Positions 1-4,738 of a stretch of DNA of 5,293 nucleotides are shown in pieces. Origin of the DNA: Bacteroidota bacterium (lineage in GTDB: Bacteria > Bacteroidota > Ignavibacteria > Kapaibacteriales > UBA2268); the NCBI GenBank assembly GCA_024280675.1, contig JAJRPT010000040.1, forward strand, positions 1 to 5,293, read 5' to 3'. The notes beneath the pieces were generated by a model. It had not been told where the DNA came from, did not search any database, and was given only the letters and a program-made list of their open reading frames with translations. Within the stretch, counting starts at the first letter, position 1; every line of letters begins with the position of its first letter. The position numbers were made by a program, and so were the translations under genes.

Positions 1-42
1 CCTCCATGCTTCCAATTAAATCCTTATCACTAGTAACACAAA

Positions 43-146
43 TACACGCATTTAGTTACAAAAATAAAATTATAATACAAGATCATCTTTTAAAATATAT
101 TAAATAAGGTGTAATTAAGTATAGAGAATTAAAGAAAATGCGTGTA
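43..146. repeat. Spaced 11-bp inverted repeat
   Basis: TACACGCATTT at 43-53 is the exact reverse complement of AAATGCGTGTA at 136-146. The arms are 82 bases apart and enclose very AT-rich sequence. Flanking bases do not extend the match. No gene is convincing in bases 1-158, so this is the only structure seen there apart from the terminator hairpin that follows. It could be the ends of a small non-coding element, a pair of binding sites, or chance in AT-rich DNA. The GC-containing core (ACGCAT) makes chance less likely than for a pure A/T match. Confidence 0.4.
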
Positions 147-158
147 CATATAAATAAG

Positions 159-192
159 AAAAACCCTATGAAACTGTGTTCATAGGGTTTTT
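159..192. terminator. Bidirectional intrinsic terminator
   Basis: AAAAACCCTATGAA (159-172) pairs perfectly with TTCATAGGGTTTTT (179-192) around a 6-base loop (ACTGTG). Read on either strand, the 14-bp stem has its CCCTATG/CATAGGG core next to a run of T, as expected for a Rho-independent terminator. It lies 14 bases past the 3' end of the minus-strand tRNA-Ser, so its clearest role is to end that transcript. It would also stop plus-strand transcription entering from the left edge of the window. Confidence 0.85.
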
Positions 193-205
193 AGATTTCA
201 TCAAG

Positions 206-296
206 CGGAGGGGGGGGGATTCGAACCCCCGGTAGCGATTGTTATCACTACGTCGGTTTAGCAAACCGGTGCATTCAGCCACTCTGCCACCTCTCC
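206..296 (-). tRNA. tRNA-Ser(GCU)
   Basis: On the minus strand the RNA begins GGAGAGGUGGC at 296. It has a D arm with GCAGAGUGGCUGAAUGC-like sequence, and an anticodon stem CCGGUUU/AAACCG presenting GCU (plus-strand AGC at 260-262). A long variable arm (about 231-252, with a GUAGUGAU..AUCGCUAC stem) is typical of the class II serine tRNA. The T arm is GGGGG-UUCGAAU-CCCCC. The anticodon reads AGU/AGC serine codons. The discriminator is G at 206 and no CCA is encoded. One acceptor pair is odd: A5 faces C68, inside a run of nine G on the plus strand (210-218). Expected pairing would need A rather than G at 211. Total length is 91 nt, normal for tRNA-Ser. Confidence 0.95.
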
Positions 297-336
297 TTAC
301 ATTTTCATAAGCACTAAGCGTAAATTAATACGACTA

Positions 337-368
337 CAAATATAATAAAGACATATTCATTAAACAAA
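337..368 (-). promoter_or_regulatory. Candidate Bacteroidota-type promoter for tRNA-Ser
   Basis: Read on the minus strand, TTTG (368-365) is followed after 20 bases by TATATTTG (344-337). This matches the -33 TTTG and -7 TAnnTTTG consensus described for the primary sigma factor of Bacteroidota, at about the usual spacing. Transcription would begin near 330 and give a leader of about 34 nt removed during tRNA processing. The promoter sits in the 90-base gap between the rsmI-like stop codon and the tRNA, so the tRNA could be made separately from the upstream gene. The region is very AT-rich, so a chance match is possible. Confidence 0.5.
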
Positions 369-386
369 TAAATCTAATTTCAGTAC

Positions 387-1199
387 CTATCGCCCTCCTC
401 TTCTGTTCTCACCAGAACTGCTTCCATATCTTGGTCTATAATTGCCCGAATGTCTAAAATTATTAGATTGTTCACGGTCAAAGCTTTTTTCTTTTGAAAA
501 ATCAAAGCTAGATCCCTCAAAAACAACAACAAACTCAGCCTTTATGTTCTTGTCTTTATATTTCTGAAAAAGTTCGGCAAAAGTCCCATAGGAATGCCAC
601 TCATAGGCATGAGTGAGATTGAAACCAATGTAGGCACGACGATTTGCCAACACATCTTTTGCAGACTCCAAGAAAACTCGCAAACGGTAAGGCGTCTCAA
701 GCAAAATAATAGTGCGATTCTCTTTGGATAATTTTTTTAACTTATTCTTACGCTCCGAATCGCTTCGCCCTAAAAATCCAGCAAAGGTAAATTCTTTAGT
801 TTCAAAACCAGAGCGAACAAGTGCTGTCAGAACGCTCGAAGCACCTGGGGCAACTTCAACTTCTATGTTCTGAGAAATACAATTCCTGACAAGGTCCAGC
901 CCTGGGTCGGCAAGCAGTGGAGTACCGCAATCTGAAATCAAGGCATATTTCTTGCCGTCTGCCATTGCCAGAACTATGTCGAGGATGTCCATGTGGTCGG
1001 AATGTTCGTTGTATTCAATCAGCTCTTTGTCCAAATTCAGATGACGCATGAGTTTTGCACCCTCTTTAATTTCCTCGCAAACAACCGCGTCGGAGAGCTT
1101 CAAAAGATTCATAGCCCGAAGAGTAATATCGTCAGGGTTGCCAATGGGAGTTGATATTACATAAAGTTTCCCGTTCATTTTATTCTCTTTTTCATTCAT
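387..1199 (-). CDS. rsmI: RsmI-like 16S rRNA ribose methyltransferase
   Basis: This is a tetrapyrrole-methylase-fold SAM-dependent methyltransferase of the RsmI (YraL) family. Known members 2'-O-methylate C1402 in the 16S rRNA decoding centre, in the cytoplasm. Visible motifs, numbered from the first Met, are LYVISTPIGN (12-21), DITLRA (24-29), ISDCGTPLLADPG (88-100), a PGASS version of the usual PGPSA loop (118-122), and GFLGR (141-145). Two things depart from the familiar form. The EDTR segment is replaced by CEEIKEG (41-47). Residues about 230-270 form a polar tail rich in Arg, Gly, Ser and Asn, ending RRGGR. The best family match begins at Met8 (1178), so the true start may be there. Length (270) is near the family norm. 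It could be a related paralogue with another rRNA target. It may be cotranscribed with the tRNA-Ser downstream. Confidence 0.85.
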   Translation of the reverse strand: MNEKENKMNGKLYVISTPIGNPDDITLRAMNLLKLSDAVVCEEIKEGAKLMRHLNLDKELIEYNEHSDHMDILDIVLAMADGKKYALISDCGTPLLADPGLDLVRNCISQNIEVEVAPGASSVLTALVRSGFETKEFTFAGFLGRSDSERKNKLKKLSKENRTIILLETPYRLRVFLESAKDVLANRRAYIGFNLTHAYEWHSYGTFAELFQKYKDKNIKAEFVVVFEGSSFDFSKEKSFDREQSNNFRHSGNYRPRYGSSSGENRRGGR

Positions 1200-1346
1200 A
1201 CCAAAGATTCTCTTTTTATTTATCGGAATAAATTATATTCGGTAAATAATTATTAAATTGCTTTTGTTTATTTTCTAGAATACAAAAATGGCAAAAAAGA
1301 TTAGAAGACTGGTCACCCTGAGCATGAATTTCTTTTTTTTTCTCAA
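1200..1346. other. Divergent intergenic region between rsmI-like gene and acyltransferase
   Basis: This 147-base gap separates two divergent genes and must hold promoters for at least one direction. I see no full TTTG/TAnnTTTG pair. TATATTCG at 1234-1241 is one base off a plus-strand -7 box, but has no clear partner about 20 bases upstream. The right half carries the left copy of a 21-bp direct repeat (1281-1301), the short ORF that begins in it, a GGTCACCCTGAGC stretch (1310-1322), and a run of nine T (1333-1341) just before the acyltransferase start. There is no G-rich ribosome binding site before the ATG at 1347. Confidence 0.6.
1250..1301 (+). repeat. Direct repeat, left copy (leader plus MAKKI start)
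   Basis: Bases 1281-1301 are identical over 21 positions to 2516-2536. The shared sequence runs from TACAAAA through an ATG and the codons for A-K-K-I. The similarity seems to reach further upstream: TTATTAAATTG at 1250-1260 matches TTATTAAATTTG at 2483-2494 with one missing T. The two leaders differ in length by only 2 bases over about 40. The 21-bp identity is seen directly. The longer homology is inferred, because AT-rich leaders align easily. Confidence 0.75.
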
Positions 1347-1350
1347 ATGA
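1288..1350 (+). CDS. Possible 20-codon leader ORF, remnant of a duplicated 5' end
   Basis: ATG at 1288 opens MAKKIRRLVTLSMN followed by four Phe, Leu and Lys, and stops at TGA 1348-1350. The first five codons and the preceding 7 bases are identical to the start of the DUF3098-like gene at 2523. The next residues (RRLVTLS against KKSITAS) are only loosely similar. The stop overlaps the ATG of the acyltransferase as ATGA, the same arrangement seen between the DUF3098-like gene and era, so translation of the two could be coupled. It may be a broken duplicate of the downstream gene start, a working leader peptide, or an unused ORF. A gain of one T in the T9 run (1333-1341) would fuse it in frame to the acyltransferase. 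Confidence 0.3.
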   Translation: MAKKIRRLVTLSMNFFFFLK

Positions 1351-2489
1351 ATATTAAAAATCTAAATTTTAAAAGAATTACCTCATCTGGAAATTTCATC
1401 CCAGAGATTGATGGATTAAGATTTATTGCAATTTCAGTGGTGATATTCTTTCACCTAGGTGAATATCTGGAAATATTTGATTTAAATCAATATTCAGATA
1501 ATATTGATTATTCAGCTCTAAGATATATTACGCAAAAAGGTGCAGTTGGAGTTCCATTATTTTTTGTTCTGAGTGGTTTTATTCTTGGGCTTCCATTTGC
1601 AAAACATCATTTGCTGGATGAGGAGAGTGTAAGCCTTAAGAAATATTTTCTGAGAAGACTCACACGTCTTGAACCTCCTTACATAATAGTCATGACAATA
1701 ATGTTTTTCGCATATGTTTTTGTCGTACCTAAATATTCCTTTGATTTGGGGATGTCTAGTTATTTGTCATCCTTGTTTTATTCCCATAATTATATTTTTG
1801 AAAAATTTCCTCTTTTGAACAGTGTCGCTTGGAGCTTGGAGGTCGAGGTTCAGTTTTATATTCTCGCACCAATTCTAGCATATTTATTTGCCATTAAGTC
1901 AGCAAAATTCAGAAGATTAACTCTCTTGGGGCTAATCATATTATTTTCGGCAACAGATATATATTACACATTTAAATTCATCAGTTTAATTTCTTACTTA
2001 GAATATTTCCTGCTTGGATTTTTACTTGTGGATTTATATGTTTCAAAATCTACATTGTTGAAAAAGAGAAAATATGACATTACAATTTGTTTGTTTTTAC
2101 TTTGCGTCATTTTTATATCACCAAAAGATGCTTTTATGCACAGAGATCAAACATTATTTGAAAGTTTAATTAAATTAGGTGCAATTTTTCTTTTATATTA
2201 TTACGTACTTTTTGTTGGAGCTTTGAAATTTTTATCGTGGAGAATAATCACAAATATTGGCGGGATGTGTTATTCCATTTACCTTCTGCACTATCCAATC
2301 ATTCGAACGATTGGAATTCCACTCGTAAAATTTCAATTTTCTGAATATTCATTTATCAATATTTCGATTTATTTAATAATTTTAATAATCTGTGTGATGC
2401 TGATTTCTTCAATATTTTATTTGCTGGTTGAACGTCCATGCATGGAGAAGAGCTGGTATAAAAATATTTTTAACAAAAAAATTTATTAA
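1347..2489 (+). CDS. Membrane acyltransferase, acyltransferase-3 family
   Basis: This is an integral membrane O-acyltransferase of the acyltransferase-3 family (OatA, NodX and LPS O-antigen acetylases). Members move acyl groups, usually acetyl, onto sugars of peptidoglycan, O-antigen, exopolysaccharide or other surface glycans. Visible marks are EIDGLRFIAI (20-29) with FFH ending at the likely catalytic His36, FFVLSGF (72-78), the RRLTRLEPP loop (103-111), WSLEVEVQFY (162-171, conserved Glu167), and SIYLLHYPI (310-318) near the C-terminus. About ten hydrophobic segments span the 380 residues, a normal length for a stand-alone member with no SGNH domain. The acceptor cannot be read from sequence. 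Hand counts of sampled 60-base lines give about 27-30% GC here, against about 42-52% in era and the rsmI-like gene. With the bracketing direct repeats, this suggests it was acquired separately. No glycan genes flank it. Confidence 0.9.
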   Translation: MNIKNLNFKRITSSGNFIPEIDGLRFIAISVVIFFHLGEYLEIFDLNQYSDNIDYSALRYITQKGAVGVPLFFVLSGFILGLPFAKHHLLDEESVSLKKYFLRRLTRLEPPYIIVMTIMFFAYVFVVPKYSFDLGMSSYLSSLFYSHNYIFEKFPLLNSVAWSLEVEVQFYILAPILAYLFAIKSAKFRRLTLLGLIILFSATDIYYTFKFISLISYLEYFLLGFLLVDLYVSKSTLLKKRKYDITICLFLLCVIFISPKDAFMHRDQTLFESLIKLGAIFLLYYYVLFVGALKFLSWRIITNIGGMCYSIYLLHYPIIRTIGIPLVKFQFSEYSFINISIYLIILIICVMLISSIFYLLVERPCMEKSWYKNIFNKKIY

Positions 2490-2536
2490 ATTTGTTTTCG
2501 TCACATTAATCAGTTTACAAAAATGGCAAAAAAGAT
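2483..2536 (+). repeat. Direct repeat, right copy (leader plus MAKKI start)
   Basis: Bases 2516-2536 repeat 1281-1301 exactly. They cover the last 7 leader bases and the first codons of the DUF3098-like gene. The extended similarity from 2483 includes the stop codon of the acyltransferase, so that gene ends inside the repeated segment. This copy is the intact one, because the reading frame continues as a full gene. The distance between copies is 1235 bases, almost exactly the acyltransferase gene and its short leader. Confidence 0.75.
2487..2494 (+). promoter_or_regulatory. Candidate -7 box for the DUF3098-era gene cluster
   Basis: TAAATTTG fits the TAnnTTTG -7 consensus of Bacteroidota and overlaps the acyltransferase stop codon. 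Transcription would start near 2501, leaving a leader of about 22 nt before the ATG at 2523. I see no convincing TTTG or TTG about 20 bases upstream, only T-rich sequence, so the call rests on one box. The equivalent place in the left repeat copy (1254-1260) reads TAAATTG, one T short of the consensus. Confidence 0.35.
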
Positions 2537-2828
2537 AAAGAAATCAATTACGGCAAGTGTAAAAAAAACAAATACTCCAAAAGTAATTTGGGATTATCCA
2601 CTGAACAAGCAAAATTATAAGTTGATTGCAATTGGGCTGGGTGTGATTTTGTTGGGATATTTATTCATGCTCACTGGACTTGGCGAAGAATATGCAACTC
2701 CAGATGGTGCTTGGCAAAATCCAATGGCAATTTCACTAGCTCCAGCACTTCTTGTCCTTGGTTATTGCATTATTCTCCCATATTCAATACTCAAGGCTTA
2801 CACCCAAAAAAATAAGTCTGAGCAATGA
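2523..2828 (+). CDS. DUF3098-like two-helix membrane protein
   Basis: This is a 101-residue protein of unknown function. A basic N-terminus (MAKKIKK..., residues 1-20) leads to a WDYPLNKQNYKLIAIG segment, a first membrane helix (about 33-51), a short polar loop with GEEYATPDGAWQNP, and a second helix (about 68-91) with SLAPALLVLGY. A short charged C-terminus follows. The pattern of an aromatic/NY motif before helix 1, a GYLFMLTG end, and an AP-LLVLGY second helix resembles DUF3098, a small family common in Bacteroidota and often near cell-division or envelope genes. The family call is from memory of that pattern. Its stop overlaps the era start by ATGA, so the two are very likely cotranscribed and translationally coupled. 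Its first codons are duplicated upstream of the acyltransferase gene. Confidence 0.65.
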   Translation: MAKKIKKSITASVKKTNTPKVIWDYPLNKQNYKLIAIGLGVILLGYLFMLTGLGEEYATPDGAWQNPMAISLAPALLVLGYCIILPYSILKAYTQKNKSEQ

Positions 2829-3751
2829 ACGAAGGTGACAATATTAGCCATCCTCCTGTTGCTACACGATGTGGATTTATTGCAATTATTGGTCGCCCTA
2901 ATGCTGGGAAATCAACATTGCTAAATGCAATAATGCAAATAAAACTCTCGATTGTAACCAAAAAACCACAAACAACCAGGAAAAATGTTCTCGGCATTTA
3001 CACAGATTCGGACTCTCAATTTATTTTCCTAGATACACCAGGGCTTATAAATGCTAGGTACGAGATGCAGAAAAAAATGATGGAATATGTCTCCACTTCG
3101 CTTGCCGATGCCGATGTTCTGATTGTGGTTGCAGACCTTGAGAAAATAACAGACATTAATGAATATTTCTCAGATGATTTCCGGGAGACGATAAAAAGTT
3201 TTGATGGCCCGAAAATACTTCTTCTCAATAAAATTGATACTCTACGGCAGCGAAAAGATGTTCTTCCTTTTCTTTCAGAAATCTCGCAAACCTCAGTCTT
3301 CTCAGACATTATCCCATGTTCTGCACTAAACCAAGACAATATTGAATCAGTCATAGAGTCTGTCAAAGATTATCTGCCCAAAGGACCATTCCTTTACGAT
3401 CCGGAGCAAATTTCAACTCAATCCGAACGATTTTTCGTATCAGAAAAAATACGTGAGCAAATTTTTAAACAGTTCCAAAAAGAGCTACCCTATTCGACCG
3501 AAGCCCACATTACTGAGTTTTCTGAAAGAGAAACAGGGAAGTGGTATATTTCTGCAGACATTATAGTTGAGAGCAAGTCTCAGAAGATAATACTAATTGG
3601 AAAAGACGGGCGAGCTATTAAAAGACTCGGGCAATCGGCACGACAAGAGATTGAAAATCATTTGCAAATGCCTGTTTATTTGGAGCTTTTTGTGAAAGTT
3701 CGCTCAGGTTGGCGTGATAGTGACATCTATCTCAAATCCTATGGCTATTAA
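2825..3751 (+). CDS. era: GTPase Era
   Basis: Era binds the 3' end of 16S rRNA and acts in 30S subunit maturation, linking it to cell growth. It is cytoplasmic and may contact the inner membrane. All parts are visible: G1 GRPNAGKS (23-30), the G2 region QTTRKNV (49-55), G3 DTPG (70-73), G4 NKID (135-138), and G5 SAL (166-168). The linker ERFFVSEKIREQIF (201-214) follows, then a C-terminal KH domain with the GKDG loop (259-262) and the ending LFVKVRSGWRD. The 308 residues are the normal length and nothing is missing. The chosen ATG overlaps the stop of the previous gene and places about 16 residues before GFIAIIGRPN, slightly longer than usual. The partner genes here are a small membrane protein and a YjbR-family gene rather than rnc or recO. 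Confidence 0.97.
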   Translation: MNEGDNISHPPVATRCGFIAIIGRPNAGKSTLLNAIMQIKLSIVTKKPQTTRKNVLGIYTDSDSQFIFLDTPGLINARYEMQKKMMEYVSTSLADADVLIVVADLEKITDINEYFSDDFRETIKSFDGPKILLLNKIDTLRQRKDVLPFLSEISQTSVFSDIIPCSALNQDNIESVIESVKDYLPKGPFLYDPEQISTQSERFFVSEKIREQIFKQFQKELPYSTEAHITEFSERETGKWYISADIIVESKSQKIILIGKDGRAIKRLGQSARQEIENHLQMPVYLELFVKVRSGWRDSDIYLKSYGY

Positions 3752-3802
3752 ATCTAAGTTCTTATAAGCTAGGCATCCCTGAAAAAATATAAAGCAATCA
3801 AA

Positions 3803-4162
3803 ATGAATCTCCAAGAGCTACAACAATACTGCATGTCGAAAAAAGGTGCGGAAGAAGATTTCCCCTTTGACAACAAGACATTAGTCTATAAAGTAATGGG
3901 CAAAATGTTCGCACTCACTGGAATTGAGGATATTCCTCTGAGCGTCAATCTGAAATGTGAAAAAGAGCGAGCCGCCGAACTTCGTGAATTATTCCACCAG
4001 ATTATTCCCGGTTGGCACATGAACAAAAAACACTGGAATACAGTCGAATCAGAAGGCGATGTCTCCGATACACTTTTCAAAGAATTAATTGATCACTCCT
4101 ATGATTTAGTAGCGGCTGGTCTGACAAAGAAATTAAAATTAGAACTAGAAAATTTAGAATAA
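3803..4162 (+). CDS. YjbR/MmcQ-family protein
   Basis: This is a 119-residue protein of the YjbR/MmcQ family (DUF419), small cytoplasmic proteins with a CyaY-like fold. They are often annotated as DNA-binding, but their cellular role is not settled. The sequence follows the family closely: an N-terminal helix ending in YCMSKKGAEEDFPFD (9-23), LVYKVMGKMFAL (27-38), PLSVNLKC (45-52), and the signature IIPGWHMNKKHWNTV (67-81), then a C-terminal helix LIDHSYDLVAAGL. Length is normal and complete. It begins 51 bases after era with no terminator between, so it is probably in the same transcript. No Shine-Dalgarno sequence is obvious. The link to era is positional only. Confidence 0.9.
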   Translation: MNLQELQQYCMSKKGAEEDFPFDNKTLVYKVMGKMFALTGIEDIPLSVNLKCEKERAAELRELFHQIIPGWHMNKKHWNTVESEGDVSDTLFKELIDHSYDLVAAGLTKKLKLELENLE

Positions 4163-4185
4163 TTTATTATTGAAAGATTAGCAAG

Positions 4186-4605
4186 ATGAGTATAATTAAC
4201 GTAAACAACAAGACCTACGGTGTTGATAAGTTCATGTTCGCCCTAGGTGTGGCTTTGCTCATCTGGTCAGTTATGATATACCAAGATGCAAAGATTAAAT
4301 TTGAACATAAGGAAATGACCCGTGGCTATATTATAAAATATATTGATACCAAAGACAATAAGAGAATACCAGTCATTGGCTTTGAGACCATAGGCGGTGA
4401 ATCTCGCACATTTGCTGACAGAACACCACTGCTTTCCACCCGCCAGAAAAAAGAAATGTTCATAGCATACAACCCTAAGAATTTGGACGAGGTGCTTGTT
4501 TGGGATGAGTTTGAGTCGGAACGTGTGCCAATGTCTATTGCCATGATTGGAGTGGTGTTGCTTGCTTTTGGCTTTATTATCTTTCGGGTGAGAAACAGGA
4601 AATAG
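4186..4605 (+). CDS. DUF3592-like membrane protein
   Basis: This 139-residue protein has a first membrane helix at about 15-31 (FMFALGVALLIWSVMIY), a soluble middle part of about 80 residues, and a second helix at about 115-133 followed by the basic end RVRNRK. Positive charges after helix 2 suggest that the middle part faces outward. The middle carries RGYIIKYIDT, a PVIGFETIGGESRTFADR stretch, and MFIAYNPKNLDEVLVWDE. This order of a G-x-I/V strand, a V-x-F strand and a V/A-Y-x-P-x-N-P/L turn is what I know from DUF3592, a family of unknown function. It starts 23 bases after the YjbR-family gene and is likely the last gene of that cluster. The tandem-repeat region follows it. Confidence 0.65.
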   Translation: MSIINVNNKTYGVDKFMFALGVALLIWSVMIYQDAKIKFEHKEMTRGYIIKYIDTKDNKRIPVIGFETIGGESRTFADRTPLLSTRQKKEMFIAYNPKNLDEVLVWDEFESERVPMSIAMIGVVLLAFGFIIFRVRNRK

Positions 4606-4634
4606 TGCTAAGTGTTTACATCTTGATGTTCTAT

Positions 4635-4678
4635 TGTGACCACACTGTGACCACACTGCGACCACACTGCGACCACAT
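4635..4678. repeat. Four tandem 11-bp repeats
   Basis: TGTGACCACAC occurs twice (4635-4645 and 4646-4656). The next two units are variants, TGCGACCACAC (4657-4667) and TGCGACCACAT (4668-4678). Each unit is itself nearly symmetric, with TGTG and CACA arms around a central AC. The period of 11 is close to one helical turn, so the units would present the same face of the DNA. The array lies in the 133-base gap after the DUF3592-like gene and upstream of the TPR lipoprotein gene. Its sequence is much more GC-rich than the surrounding intergenic DNA. Confidence 0.9.
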
Positions 4679-4688
4679 TGTGGTGGCA
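4668..4688. promoter_or_regulatory. Imperfect 21-bp palindrome at the end of the tandem array
   Basis: TGCGACCACA (4668-4677) and TGTGGTGGCA (4679-4688) are inverted copies around a central T at 4678, with 9 of 10 pairs matching. The left arm is the fourth tandem unit. The TGTGGT arm (4679-4684) can also pair with ACCACA in any of the other three units, so alternative hairpins are possible in RNA. The position, 6 bases before the TTGACG of a candidate promoter, suits an operator. A role in ending the upstream transcript is possible, although no T run follows. Confidence 0.5.
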
Positions 4689-4694
4689 TGAAAT

Positions 4695-4722
4695 TTGACG
4701 GGGTAATTAAAAAGTATAATAT
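4695..4722 (+). promoter_or_regulatory. Candidate promoter of the TPR lipoprotein gene
   Basis: TTGACG (4695-4700) is followed by TATAAT (4715-4720, spacer 14) and by the overlapping TAATAT (4717-4722, spacer 16). The second spacing is closer to a classical -35/-10 promoter. Transcription would start about 10 bases before the ATG at 4739, a very short leader. There is no TAnnTTTG box here, so if the host is a Bacteroidota this would be an atypical promoter. The call is tentative. Confidence 0.35.
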
Positions 4723-4738
4723 TAATTACAGAGTGTCA

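Noticed and set aside
1..51. Minus-strand open frame reading ...CVTSDKDLIGSME toward the left edge
   Set aside because: The only in-frame ATG is at position 7, with nothing upstream to support it, and a stop lies just before 51. Too little sequence is visible to call a gene.
3..107. Open plus-strand frame of 34 codons entering from the left edge and ending at TAA 105-107
   Set aside because: It could be the tail of a gene that ends before the bidirectional terminator, but the sequence is too short and AT-rich to recognise. A minus-strand frame (51 to 1) is equally open.
1281..2536. Insertion sequence explanation for the repeat-bracketed segment
   Set aside because: No transposase, no terminal inverted repeats, and a 21-bp repeat containing coding sequence is long for a typical target-site duplication. 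Recombination or duplication fits better.
2791..3366. Minus-strand ORFs opposite era (2791-2997 and 3016-3366)
   Set aside because: Era is complete and unmistakable on the other strand. These frames are shadows of its codon usage with no recognisable motif.
3752..3802. Possible terminator or promoter between era and the YjbR-family gene
   Set aside because: No hairpin with a T tail and no TAnnTTTG or -35/-10 pair is visible, so I treat the genes as one transcript.
4618..4629. Small inverted repeat ACATC-TT-GATGT after the DUF3592-like gene
   Set aside because: A 5-bp AT-rich stem with a 2-base loop is too weak for a terminator, and no T run follows beyond two bases.
4267..4689. 140-codon minus-strand ORF opposite the DUF3592-like gene and tandem repeats
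   Set aside because: It lies antisense to a gene with clear membrane helices and family-like motifs. Its own N-terminus is a translation of the repeat array (PPQCGRSVVAVWSQCG), which is not protein-like.
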